Source: Salinivibrio costicola subsp. costicola ATCC 33508 = LMG 11651 (lineage in GTDB: Bacteria > Pseudomonadota > Gammaproteobacteria > Enterobacterales > Vibrionaceae). Taken from it: a stretch of DNA of 64,000 nucleotides. The stretch is taken from contig AQOF01000005.1 of the NCBI GenBank assembly GCA_000565345.1, positions 1 to 64,000 of the forward strand. The letters are read 5' to 3'. Below, piece by piece: positions 21,847-31,017 of this stretch. Both the position numbers and the translations under genes were made by a program. The notes below the pieces were generated by a model. That model had not been told where the DNA came from. It worked only from the letters and a program-made list of their open reading frames with translations, and did not search any database. Within the stretch, counting starts at the first letter, position 1; every line of letters starts with the position of its first letter.

Positions 21847-22664
21847 ATGATGAAAGCCGGTGTTATCCAAATGACATCCAGTGCCGATCCCGCCCATAAC
21901 ATGAAGACACTGCAAGCCAGTTTGCACCGACTCAGTGATCAAGGCGTGAAACTGGTGCTGACCCCAGAAAATGCGTTAGTGTTTGGCGGGAAACGTGATT
22001 ATCAACGTCATGCTGAACGATTGGGCCATGGCCCGTTACAGCAACAGCTTGCCAAGTTGGCGCACCAGTACGACCTTTGGTTAGTGGTGGGCGCTTTTCC
22101 CATCCAAAATGACAACGGGCTGCTGAGCAGTACCAGTTTAGTGTTCGATAATGCCGGGCATCTTCGGGGCAGCTACGATAAATTACATTTGTTTGATGTC
22201 GAGGTGGCTGATGCGCATGGCCGGTATCGAGAATCAGATTACTTTGCCGCGGGCGACCAACTGTCGACGGTGAATACGCCCTTCGGTTGCCTAGGTTGAG
22301 CATTTGTTACGATCTACGGTTCGCGCCTTTGTACCAAGCGCTACGCGCGCAAGGGGCCGACGTCATCACCGTGCCGGCAGCTTTTACCCGCGTGACCGGT
22401 CAAGCGCATTGGGAGCCCCTGCTACGCGCTCGGGCAATTGAAACCCAGTGTTGGATTATTGCCGCAGGCCAGTGTGGCGAGCACAGTAAAGGGCGGCAAA
22501 CCTGGGGGCACTCGATGATTATTGATCCCTGGGGGCAAGTGGTCACATCCCTGGGGCGTGAACCCGGGGTGACGTGGGCAGAGCTTGATTTTAGTGTCAG
22601 TGAATCCATTCGGGGCAAGATGCCCGTACTGTCTCATACCCGGTTGCAAAGCCAACTGAAATAG
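21847..22664 (+). CDS. carbon-nitrogen hydrolase, nitrilase/Nit family (one frameshift)
   Basis: The Glu-Lys-Cys catalytic triad of the nitrilase superfamily is visible: Glu in LTPENALV, Lys in YDKLHLFD and Cys in LSICYDLRF. The closest known role is deaminated-glutathione amidase (Nit1/YbeM type), a metabolite-repair enzyme; this is inferred from family resemblance. The start at 21847 is spaced properly from AAGGAG, 2 bp after the yhdP stop. The frame breaks at 22294-22295, where CTAGGGTTG reads CTAGGTTG just before the catalytic Cys. Repair yields 272 residues. It lies in the conserved yhdP-tldD interval. Confidence 0.9.
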
Positions 22665-22731
22665 CGCACCCTCGGCGCGTTATCTTTTTCTTTCGGCTGC
22701 CAGCTCGGCGGCCACAACCAAGAGTAAGCGA

Positions 22732-24177
22732 ATGAGTCTGGAACAGGTCGAAGAAACCTTACTGCGCCCGGCGGGCGTGAGTGAGTCGCAGCTTCATGCG
22801 ACGCTGGCGCACTTAAGCGGTCGCCAGATTGACTATGGCGATATTTTCTTCCAATCCACTTGGCATGAATCGTTAGCGCTGGAAGACAGCATTATTAAAG
22901 ACGGCTCCTTTAATATCGACCGAGGTGTTGGTGTCAGAGCAATTAGCGGAGAAAAAACCGGCTTCGCGTATTCTGATCAACTTACCATTGATGCGCTGAT
23001 GCAAAGTGCGACTGCGGCGCGGGGCATTGCACCTGTGGGTGGACACGGTAAGGTCAGCGCCTTTCGTGCCGTCCAAGCGACCCCTTACTATGGGCCATTG
23101 ATCCGCTGGGAAGCCTGACGCGTGAGCAGAAAATTGATTTATTAAAAGAAATCGATAGCTATATTCGTGCTAAAGAGCCACGCGTCAAAGAAGTGAATGC
23201 CAGTTTAAACGGCTTGTATGAGCAAGTGCTGATTGCGGCGACGGACGGTACCTATGGCGCCGACATTCGTCCTTTGGTGCGCTTATCGGTCTCAGTGTTA
23301 GTTGAGCAAGATGGTCGTCGTGAGCGCGGCAGTGCTGGTGGCGGTGGCCGCTATGGTTACGAGGTCTTTTTGCACGAGCAGGCGGGTAAGTCGCGCGCGT
23401 TGCAATTTGCTGATGAAGCTATCCGTCTCGCGCTGGTCAATCTTCGTGCAGACGCGGCACCAGCAGGGACGATGCCCGTGGTGTTGGGCGCAGGTTGGCC
23501 GGGCGTGTTGCTGCATGAAGCGGTCGGTCACGGGTTAGAAGGGGACTTTAACCGCAAAGAGTCATCGGTATTTACCGGTAGCTTGGTGAGCAAGTAACCT
23601 CTCCTCTGTGTACCATCGTTGATGACGGCACCATGAACGATCGTCGCGGCTCGTTGAGCATCGATGATGAAGGGGTGCCAGGCCAGTACAATGTATTGGT
23701 CGAAAATGGCGTACTCAAAGGCTATATGCAAGATAAGCATAATGCCAAACTCATGGGTGTGGCGCCCACCGGGAATGGTCGTCGCGAGTCTTATGCACAC
23801 TTGCCGATGCCACGCATGACCAATACCTATATGTTAGGTGGAGACAGTACCCTGAATCGATCATTGCCAGTGTTGAGCGAGGCTTATATGCGCCGAACTT
23901 TGGCGGCGGGCAGGTCGATATCACCTCGGGGAAATTTGTATTCTCCACGTCAGAAGCTTATCTGATTGAAAAGGGTGAAATCACTACTCCGGTGAAAGGC
24001 GCGACCTTAATTGGCAGTGGTGTTGAAGCCATGCAGCAGGTATCGATGGTGGGCAATGATCTGGCGATTGATCCTGGCGTTGGGGTTTGCGGGAAAGCCG
24101 GGCAAAGCGTGCCTGTTGGTGTTGGGCAACCGACATTGAAATTAGATGCGATGACTGTCGGTGGCACCGAATCTTAA
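22732..24177 (+). CDS. tldD: metalloprotease TldD (three frameshifts)
   Basis: TldD pairs with PmbA/TldE in a zinc metalloprotease that trims unfolded peptides, matures microcin B17 and degrades CcdA in E. coli. The [11 protein letters not shown] zinc motif is present, as are the conserved [16 protein letters not shown] and [16 protein letters not shown] blocks. Three one-base deletions break the frame: 23091-23093 (GGGG to GGG, after PYYG), 23584-23585 (GGG to GG, after FTGSL) and 23850-23852 (CCCC to CCC, after GDST). Repair gives 482 residues, one more than E. coli. The partner gene pmbA lies 700 bp downstream, beyond darP. Confidence 0.95.
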
Positions 24178-24184
24178 CCAATCT

Positions 24185-24216
24185 ACGCCAGTGCGAGGCA
24201 CTGGCGTATTGTTTTA
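24185..24216 (+). terminator. terminator after tldD
   Basis: A 10-bp stem (ACGCCAGTGC with GCACTGGCGT, 3-base loop) is followed by TATTGTTTT. It sits between tldD and the convergent darP, reaching the darP stop. Confidence 0.8.
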
Positions 24217-24741
24217 TAGGCTTTGGTCGTAAAAGCCTTTGAGATATTGGAAGATCTCGCGATAGGCCTTGGGCGGCTTATTTTGCTGTTGCTCTTTTTG
24301 AGCCTGACGTGCCAACTGGCGTAAACGCTGACGGTCAGCATCAGGATACTGTAAGAGCGCATCACTAATCGCACTATCGCCCTGATCGATAATACGATCG
24401 CGTAGCTGCTCAATTTTTTGTAGCGCCATGCTATGTTGAGCATGTTTGTTCTGCAACTTATCGAGCGCCGCTTGTATCGGTTCAGGATCGCGCGATCGCA
24501 TCAATTTGCCCACGTACTGGAGCTGGCGTCGACGGGCTTCGTTTTTTAAACGTTGTGCGTCGAGAATCGCAGAGAGCAAGTTGTCATCAAGCGGGAATTT
24601 TTCTAATACCGCGGGTTTGAGTTTAACCAGCGCTTCGCCGAGCGATTGTAAAGCAAGCATATCGCGCTTCATCTCGGACTTGCTAACCCAGATGATTTCT
24701 TCCTCTTCCTCCCAGGGAGCGGGTTTATTTTTACGGCCCAT
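24214..24741 (-). CDS. darP: ribosome-associated protein DarP (YjgA)
   Basis: DarP is a small basic and acidic, mostly helical protein that assists late 50S subunit assembly. The product has 175 residues, with an acidic N-terminal patch ([17 protein letters not shown]) and the conserved [13 protein letters not shown] helix. The ATG at 24741 is chosen over a TTG two codons earlier; GAGG lies upstream. It is on the opposite strand between tldD and pmbA, an arrangement common in Vibrio. Intact. Confidence 0.94.
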   Translation of the reverse strand: MGRKNKPAPWEEEEEIIWVSKSEMKRDMLALQSLGEALVKLKPAVLEKFPLDDNLLSAILDAQRLKNEARRRQLQYVGKLMRSRDPEPIQAALDKLQNKHAQHSMALQKIEQLRDRIIDQGDSAISDALLQYPDADRQRLRQLARQAQKEQQQNKPPKAYREIFQYLKGFYDQSL

Positions 24742-24869
24742 GTTCAACCTCAGTGAGAATGTGCAATGACACGTATGTTAACAAGAAACGCGCCCAAACG
24801 CGGGCTTTTTTATCATAGCCTCGCTGAGCTCACGATGTCGAACTCGAATGCGAATCAAAAAGGTCAACT

Positions 24870-26207
24870 ATGAGTGTGAAACAACAGGTCGCTGAACAAG
24901 AGCAGCAGCTTCGCCAAGCGGTAAGTCGTGCGCTAGATATGGCGTCGGCGCGAAGTGATCAAGCCGAAGTCGCTATCACCAAAAGTACCGGCATCAGTGT
25001 AAGCTCGCGAATGGGCGAAGTCGAAAACGTTGAATTTAATCAAGATGGTGCGCTCGGCATCACCGTGTATCGCGATCAGCGTAAAGGCAGCGCCTCCACC
25101 ACCGATTTATCTGAAAAAGCGATAGCTAAAACGGTCGAAGCCGCGTTAGAAATCGCGAGCTATACCTCGCCCGATCCCTTTGGTGGTCCGGCGCCGAAAG
25201 ACTTGATGGCGTTCGACTACCCGGATTTGGACTTGTTTTATCCGGATGAGCCCGAACCGGATACCGCCTCTGCATTGGCGATTGAAGCTGAGCAAGCAGC
25301 CTGAATCATGACAGCCGGATCAAGTTCAGTGATGGTGCCAGCTATGACAGTCACTATGGGATCCGAGTATATGGCAATAGCCACGGTATGCTCGGGAGCT
25401 ATCCGTCAAGTCAACAGGCGCTAAGCTGCTCGGTGATTGCGCAAAGCGAGGGCGGCATGGAGCGTGACATGAGCTACACAGTGCGCGTGACAAAGCCGAT
25501 TTATGGACCCCTGCATTTGTCGGGGTTGAAGCGGCCAAACATGCGGTTGCCCGTTTGAACCCGCGCAGTGTCTCGACATGCCAAGTGCCCGTGATGTTCG
25601 ATCGTAGTGTCGCAACGGGGTTGTTTGGTCATTTGGTCATGGCGATTAGCGGATCGGCACTGTACCGCAAATCCTCGTTCTTATTAGACAAAAAGGACGA
25701 GCAGATATTTCCGCATTGGCTCACTATTAATGAATTGCCCCATGTGCGTAAAGGGGCCGCCAGTGCGCCGTTTGATAGCGAAGGGTGATCACACAAGACA
25801 GACGCATTATTGAGCAAGGGATCTTGAAAACCTACCTAGCGACCAGTTATGCCGCCCGTAAGCTAGATATGGCACCCACAGGTCATGCCGGCGGGATTCA
25901 TAACTGGTACGTGAGCCACACGGGCCAAGATACGGATACCATGCTTAAAACATTAGGAACCGGATTGCTGGTTACCGAACTGATGGGGCAAGGTGTTAAC
26001 CCAGTCACCGGCGATTACTCACGCGGTGCCGCTGGTTTTTGGGTGGAAAAGGGCGAAATACAGTACCCAGTCAGTGGGATCACCATTGCTGGTAACTTGA
26101 ATGACATGTTTGCCAATATCGTCGCCATCGGCACTGACATTGAAACCCGTAGTCAGATTCAAACCGGGTCGATCATTATTGATTCAATGAAGGTGGCTGG
26201 CGAGTAA
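24870..26207 (+). CDS. pmbA: metalloprotease PmbA/TldE (three frameshifts)
   Basis: PmbA (TldE) is the non-catalytic partner of TldD in the heterodimeric protease. Conserved blocks are [23 protein letters not shown] and [10 protein letters not shown], then [20 protein letters not shown] near the end. The frame breaks near 25302 (GCCCTG reads GCCTG, after AEQAA), near 25482 (GTGGCG reads GTGCG, after SYT) and at 25784-25786 (GGGG reads GGG, after DSEG). Each is a one-base loss; repair gives 446 residues, near the family's 450. The start has AAAAGG upstream. Confidence 0.95.
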
Positions 26208-26294
26208 GGTGTTTTAGCCACTCGACCACGACCCTCTGCAATCAGGACGTAGCGCTGCAATTAGGACGAGGTAAAAAAGCCGAGGCAAAAAAAT

Positions 26295-26331
26295 AAACCA
26301 AGCACGAGCGCTCTCGTGTTTGGTTTTTTTT
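26295..26331 (+). terminator. terminator after pmbA
   Basis: A long stem (AAACCAA-CACGAG with CTCGTG-TTTGGTTT, one bulged base) runs into a T-tract of eight. It lies about 90 bp past pmbA and faces uppP; the stem is A/T-flanked and could work in both directions. Confidence 0.85.
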
Positions 26332-26370
26332 ACTCAGCAGTGCCGCCTATTTTACTCAGCGGTGCCTGTT

Positions 26371-27168
26371 TTATCCGGCGATAAAAGCGATTAAGACCGC
26401 GCCGAGTACCAGACGATAGATAACAAAAGGAAGCATTCCCACGCGCGTGACCAATTTCAAAAACGCGTGGATACAGGCATATGCACTGACAAACGAAACC
26501 AACACGCCCACACCGATTGGCGCTAACGCAACCGGCTCAGGACTCGTTGCCAGTTGCAAACCAAGGTAGGAACCCGCCAGAGTGATGATCGGAATCGACA
26601 TCAAAAACGAGAATCGTGCCGCGGCTTCGCGTGTGTAGCCCAGCATTAAGGCGGCGGTGATGGTCGCGCCAGAGCGAGATGTCCCTGGGATTAATGCCAG
26701 CGCTTGTGCGATACCAATCAACCATGCCCGCGACTGGGTGGTTTGGTATTCGTCATTGGCAAGCCGCGCGTGACGATCGGCCCACCACAATAGGGCGCCA
26801 AATACCAAGGTAGTGGCTGCGATCACCCATACCGAGCGTAAGTACAATTCTATCAAGTCTTTTAGGAACAGCCCGGCAAGACAAGCTGGGATAGTCGCTA
26901 AGACGATCATCCAAGCTAATTGACTATCGCGGCTGTGTTTTCCTGCTAAGGATGCGAAAAACGCGCCGAGCAAATTCCGGACTTCACGGCGAAAATAGCC
27001 GATGACTGCCGCCAACGTGCCCACATGCACGGCCACATCAAACGCTAACCCTTGATCGGCCCAACCAAATAACTGGGAAGGAAGGATCAGGTGCGCGGAG
27101 CTGGAAATGGGAAGAAACTCGGTCAGTCCCTGAATCAAGGCTAAAAAGAAGGCTTCGAATAGGCTCAT
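26371..27168 (-). CDS. uppP: undecaprenyl-diphosphate phosphatase UppP (BacA)
   Basis: UppP removes a phosphate from undecaprenyl diphosphate to recycle the lipid carrier for peptidoglycan and polysaccharides; its overproduction gives bacitracin resistance. The 265-residue protein has about eight hydrophobic segments and both signature blocks: [16 protein letters not shown] near the N-terminus and [14 protein letters not shown] in the middle. Its ATG overlaps the folK stop (ATGA), so it belongs to the folB-folK-uppP operon. Intact. Confidence 0.96.
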   Translation of the reverse strand: MSLFEAFFLALIQGLTEFLPISSSAHLILPSQLFGWADQGLAFDVAVHVGTLAAVIGYFRREVRNLLGAFFASLAGKHSRDSQLAWMIVLATIPACLAGLFLKDLIELYLRSVWVIAATTLVFGALLWWADRHARLANDEYQTTQSRAWLIGIAQALALIPGTSRSGATITAALMLGYTREAAARFSFLMSIPIITLAGSYLGLQLATSPEPVALAPIGVGVLVSFVSAYACIHAFLKLVTRVGMLPFVIYRLVLGAVLIAFIAG

Positions 27169-27671
27169 GATGATGATTGATCCTTCAAATAGGCCGGCGT
27201 ATCAATAGGCCATAGTGGTTGGTGCTGGTCAAATGCCTGCCAAAGTTGAGCGAAGGTACGACCATCTCCCGGCACCGCTTGTGTTGGACACAGTTCGGCG
27301 AGCGGCCAAAGGGTAAAAGCAAATTTATAGATATCGTTGCGGGGTAGGGTAGGGCCACTGGGTTGACAGTGATCACCAAAGATGAGCAAGTCGATATCCA
27401 AGGTACGATCGCGATACTTAATGTCATCACGCTGACGGCCATGCTGCCGTTCGATATCGCGGATGGCCTGCCAAAAGGTCTCTAATGGCTGGGCGGTATG
27501 AAGTTCGGCAATGAGATTATAAAAGTTAGGGCCTTCAAACCCGACCGGCTCGGCTTCAAAAATGCGAGAAAACCGACACTGTGGATCGAGTTGACGCAGA
27601 GCGTGAACGGCCGCTTCAATATGAAAATCGCGCTCAATGTTCGAGCCGATACTGACTAATGCTTGTGTCAC
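27165..27671 (-). CDS. folK: 2-amino-4-hydroxy-6-hydroxymethyldihydropteridine pyrophosphokinase, FolK
   Basis: FolK transfers pyrophosphate from ATP to 6-hydroxymethyl-dihydropterin in folate synthesis. I choose the GTG at 27671 as start: it gives the family N-terminus [15 protein letters not shown] and overlaps the folB stop by four bases (GTGA). The conserved [14 protein letters not shown] block, with its Mg-binding aspartates, is present. The product is 168 residues. Longer in-frame starts lie inside folB and would add an Arg-rich tail without family match. Confidence 0.94.
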   Translation of the reverse strand: MTQALVSIGSNIERDFHIEAAVHALRQLDPQCRFSRIFEAEPVGFEGPNFYNLIAELHTAQPLETFWQAIRDIERQHGRQRDDIKYRDRTLDIDLLIFGDHCQPSGPTLPRNDIYKFAFTLWPLAELCPTQAVPGDGRTFAQLWQAFDQHQPLWPIDTPAYLKDQSSS

Positions 27672-28021
27672 CGTGTGCCTCGCTCTATAACAACGCCTAC
27701 AGACTGTGCGGGCGCCACAGCGCCGGGTTTGGCGACGCGGATTTTCACCCAAGGCACGCCAAATTGAGATTGGATCAGGCTCGCAACCTCTTCGGCGACG
27801 CGCTCGATGAGCGCGCAGCGGCTGGCTTGAACGTGGGCAATAACGGCGTCACTGACGCTAGCATAATCAAGCGCAAGGGTGACGTCATCCTGTTGGGCCG
27901 CAGGGCGATTGTCGTGCGCCATTTCAATATCGAACACCAACTTTTGCTGGATGGTTTGTTCCCAATCGTAAACACCGATAGTGGTGTACACGTCGAGTTG
28001 TTCTATGAATACGGAATCCAT
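27668..28021 (-). CDS. folB: dihydroneopterin aldolase FolB
   Basis: FolB cleaves or epimerises dihydroneopterin one step ahead of FolK. The 117-residue protein begins MDSVFIEQLDVYTTIGVYDWEQ, the family N-terminus, and includes LDYASVSDAV and the RVAKPGAV strand typical of the pteridine-binding tunnel fold. It is first in the folB-folK-uppP operon, divergent from plsY across about 170 bp. Intact. Confidence 0.95.
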   Translation of the reverse strand: MDSVFIEQLDVYTTIGVYDWEQTIQQKLVFDIEMAHDNRPAAQQDDVTLALDYASVSDAVIAHVQASRCALIERVAEEVASLIQSQFGVPWVKIRVAKPGAVAPAQSVGVVIERGTR

Positions 28022-28191
28022 GTTTTTTCACACTCCGTGACAGGTCGGATACCACTGTGGTAAGAAAGTTCGTATCATTGGATGTGTCCATTGACAGATG
28101 GATACGTGATACGTTCCGATCCATGATAGGTTTATCGATGAACGTGGGCGCACTATAGCAACGAATGCGGCACAAACTCTAGGGATTTCAC

Positions 28192-28796
28192 ATGACTGCA
28201 CTGGCCATTGCCATCATCATCGCTGCCTACTTACTCGGCTCTGTTTCTAGTGCCGTTCTGGTTTGTCGTGCCTTTGGCTTACCCGATCCCAGAGATCAAG
28301 GGTCTAAAAATCCAGGCGCGACCAATGTTTATCGGCTCGGTGGACGGTTTGCGGCGGCACTGGTGCTGTTATGCGACATGCTCAAAGGCACGATCCCGGT
28401 GTGGCTTAGTTACTTAATCGGGATCAATCCTTTTTTACTGGGGCTAATCGCGATTGCTGCATGCCTTGGTCATATTTATCCGGTTTTTTTCATTTTCGAG
28501 GCGGGAAAGGGGTTGCTACCGCGCTCGGCGCGATGGCACCGATCGGGTTAAGTCTCACTGGATTGCTGGTCGCCACCTGGGGGCTAGTCTTGGTCTTAAC
28601 CGGCTATTCGTCATTAAGCGCGATCGTCACTGCGATTGTCGCCCCGCTGTTTACCTGGTGGATTAAGCCGCAATTTACCATGCCCGTAGCCATGCTTTCT
28701 TGCCTGATTTTATTTCGCCATTACGACAATATCCGACGGTTATTGGATGGAGAAGAAAAGCCTGTTTTACTTCGTTGGTGGCGGCGAGAGCGATAG
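28192..28796 (+). CDS. plsY: acyl-phosphate:glycerol-3-phosphate acyltransferase PlsY (one frameshift)
   Basis: PlsY makes lysophosphatidic acid from acyl-phosphate, the first membrane step of phospholipid synthesis. Conserved motifs are [26 protein letters not shown] and [13 protein letters not shown], with several transmembrane helices. The frame breaks at 28482-28488: a run of seven T should be eight to read [13 protein letters not shown]. Repair gives 201 residues. The gene is divergent from folB, as in E. coli. Its last codons and stop fall at the edge of a 10-bp tandem repeat. Confidence 0.94.
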
Positions 28797-28820
28797 AGAG
28801 CGATAGAGAGCGATAGAGCG
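28791..28820. repeat. 10-bp tandem repeat at the plsY stop codon
   Basis: The unit GCGATAGAGA occurs three times in a row (28791-28800, 28801-28810, 28811-28820, last base differing), with partial similarity continuing to about 28830. The first copy includes the plsY TAG stop. Confidence 0.85.
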
Positions 28821-28855
28821 CGATACACCGAGCGCGATGCCACCGTGCCTAAATC

Positions 28856-28882
28856 AAAAAAGACAGCCGATGGCTGCCTTTT
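28856..28882. terminator. bidirectional terminator between plsY and tsaD
   Basis: A CAGCC-GAT-GGCTG hairpin with flanking A- and T-runs lies between the convergent plsY and tsaD. The T-run is better on the minus strand (six T), so it probably serves mainly tsaD. Confidence 0.65.
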
Positions 28883-28962
28883 GGGGGTGATTGCACTATT
28901 TTCGCGATGGTGCGACTTATTAGGGTGCGACGTATTGATACGCCACGGGTTATCGCGTCATG

Positions 28963-30001
28963 TCATGAGTCTGTCTGTTCACTATCAACAGCCGCGAGTG
29001 TGTCTAGTGGCCAACGAGGCTGAGCTTTAACTCCGAGTCCCATATGCTCACCGTTTTTAAGTCGCTGCATGCCCGCGTAGGCGATCATCGCGCCATTATC
29101 GGTGCAAAATTCAGGGCGAGGATAGAATACATCGCCGCCACGTTTTTTGGTCAGCACATCGAGCTTTTCACGTAGATAACGATTAGCACTGACTCCACCG
29201 GCAACCACCAAACGATTCAGGCCACATTGGTCTAAGGCGCGTTTACACTTAATCGCCAGCGTATCGACGACTGCATCTTGGAATGCATAGGCAATGTCTG
29301 CTCGTGTTTGATCATCGGTGTCGTTGGCGGCAATGGTGTTGGCCGCGAAGGTCTTCAGGCCGGAAAAGCTGAAATCTAACCCTGGGCGGTCAGTCGATCG
29401 GACGCGGAAAGGTAAAGCGGCCATGGGTGCCTTTTTCGGCGAGTTTAGACAGTAATGGGCCACCCGGGTAATCGAGATTCATCAGTTTCGCGGTTTTATC
29501 AAACGCCTCACCGGCAGCATCATCAATCGATTCACCTAAAATACGGTATTGGCCAATGCCTTTCACCTCTACCAATAAGGTGTGGCCGCCTGACACCAGC
29601 AAGGCGACAAAAGGAAAAGCGGGCGGATTGTCTTCAAGCATGGGCGCGAGTAAATGACCTTCCATATGGTGAACACCCACGGCGGGCACTTGCCATGCAT
29701 ACGCAAGACTGCGGCCAATGGTGGATCCAACCAGTAACGCACCCACTAAACCTGGGCCGGCAGTATAGGCGATGCCATCGAGTTGGTCGGGCGTAAGGTT
29801 CGCTTGCGCCATGGCCGCTTTAATTAAGGGCAAGGTCTTTTTGACATGATCGCGTGAGGCCAGCTCGGGAACAACGCCGCCATAATCGGCATGCAGTTTT
29901 ACCTGACTGTAAAGTTGGTGTGACAAAAGCCCTGCCTGATCGTCGTAGATCGCAACGCCGGTTTCGTCACAAGATGTCTCTATGCCTAAAATGCGCATCA
30001 T
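28963..30001 (-). CDS. tsaD: tRNA N6-threonylcarbamoyltransferase subunit TsaD (one frameshift)
   Basis: TsaD is the catalytic core of the complex that installs t6A37 on tRNAs reading ANN codons. The N-terminus ([20 protein letters not shown]), the metal-binding [14 protein letters not shown] and the later [14 protein letters not shown] are all present. The frame changes at about 29390-29405, between FPRP and [11 protein letters not shown]. Unlike most breaks here this fits one extra base (ATCGACTGAC for ATGACTGAC) or two missing. Removal of one base gives 345 residues. It is divergent from the rpsU operon, as in E. coli. Confidence 0.94.
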
Positions 30002-30032
30002 AACCTCAGGTTAACAGCCGATAGATTGTGTA

Positions 30033-30060
30033 TTTAAGATCATTGCCCACATGATATAAT
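30033..30060 (+). promoter_or_regulatory. probable promoter of the rpsU-dnaG-rpoD operon
   Basis: A perfect TATAAT -10 lies at 30055-30060, about 190 bp ahead of rpsU. A weak -35 (TTTAAG, 30033-30038) is 16 bp upstream. The long leader agrees with this operon's usual layout. Confidence 0.55.
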
Positions 30061-30251
30061 GTGATGATCGAAGCGGAGAAGAGAGGGTCAGAATAGACTG
30101 ACCGTGCGCGCAATCTTACATGGCTTAGAAGTAATTCGCTAGATGCGCTTTACATTCACCCCTTCTTCGGATTAGAATTTCGCACCATTTTTAATCAAGG
30201 CTGGCCAATTGTTCGCCAGCAGTAACTGACAACCCCCGAGGTGAAAGGCAC

Positions 30252-30467
30252 ATGCCAGTAGTTAAAGTACGTGAAAACGAACCATTTGACGTAGCACTGC
30301 GTCGCTTTAAGCGCTCTTGTGAAAAAGCAGGTATTCTTTCTGAAGTTCGCCGTCGTGAGAACTATGAAAAGCCAACTACCGTTCGCAAACGCGCTAAAGC
30401 CGCTGCTCAAAAGCGTCACCTGAAAAAGTTGGCACGCGAAAACCAACGCCGCGTACGTATGTACTAA
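30252..30467 (+). CDS. rpsU: 30S ribosomal protein S21
   Basis: S21 is a small basic ribosomal protein needed for initiation. The 71-residue product ([20 protein letters not shown] at the start, basic throughout, ending RVRMY) is the standard gammaproteobacterial length. GAGGTGAAAGG precedes the ATG. It is the first gene of the macromolecular synthesis operon, with tsaD divergent. Intact. Confidence 0.99.
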   Translation: MPVVKVRENEPFDVALRRFKRSCEKAGILSEVRRRENYEKPTTVRKRAKAAAQKRHLKKLARENQRRVRMY

Positions 30468-30491
30468 TAACGATAGATTCAGGAAAATGCT

Positions 30492-30935
30492 ATGGAATTG
30501 CTTGAACGTCTAAAAGACGCGCAAAAAACGGCGATGAAACAAAAAGACAAAGCGCGCCTCGGTACGCTTCGTCTGGTAATGGCAGCAATCAAGCAGCAAG
30601 AAGTGGATACGCGTCAGTCGCTAAGCGATGATGAAATCCTGGCTGTGTTGACCAAAAATGTAAAGCAGCGCCGTGATTCCGTAGCCCAGTACCAAGCAGC
30701 CGGTCGTGACGACCTTGCCGATGTAGAGCTTGCTGAGATCGCGGTGATAGAAGAATTTCTACCCCAGCCTCTGAGCGATGACGACGTCGACGCATTGGTG
30801 AAAGCAGCCGTTGAAACAACGGGTGCCTCGTCAATGCAAGACATGGGCAACGTCATGGGGGTATTAAAACCCCAAGTGCAGGGCCGTGCTGATATGGGGA
30901 AAGTAAGCCAGCGTGTCAAAGCGCACCTAGGCTAG
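30492..30935 (+). CDS. yqeY: GatB/YqeY domain protein
   Basis: This 147-residue helical protein (QKTAMKQKDKARLGTLRLVMAAIKQ near the start, GAsSMQDMGNVMGVLKPQ-like C-terminal helix) matches the YqeY family, which is related to the tail domain of GatB and thought to bind tRNA. Its precise role is not known. Many Vibrio and Pseudomonas place it between rpsU and dnaG, as here. It is 25 bp after rpsU and is intact. Confidence 0.92.
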   Translation: MELLERLKDAQKTAMKQKDKARLGTLRLVMAAIKQQEVDTRQSLSDDEILAVLTKNVKQRRDSVAQYQAAGRDDLADVELAEIAVIEEFLPQPLSDDDVDALVKAAVETTGASSMQDMGNVMGVLKPQVQGRADMGKVSQRVKAHLG

Positions 30936-30952
30936 ATATTCCTCACTTTATA

Positions 30953-30991
30953 ACAAGCCGTGCTTTCCATTATGGACGGCGCGGCTTGTTT
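30953..30991 (+). promoter_or_regulatory. hairpin between yqeY and dnaG, possible attenuating terminator
   Basis: A 12-bp stem (AACAAGCCGTGC with GCGCGGCTTGTT, one G-U pair, loop of 15) ends in TT-G-CTTCT. In E. coli a partial terminator between rpsU and dnaG keeps primase low; this hairpin is in the equivalent place, but its T-tract is poor. Confidence 0.55.
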
Positions 30992-31017
30992 GCTTCTCTC
31001 CTTATAAATTTCAGGTT

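Noticed and set aside
28791..28820. Tandem repeats near plsY as a CRISPR array
   Set aside because: The units are 10 bp and directly adjacent, without spacers; no cas genes are present.
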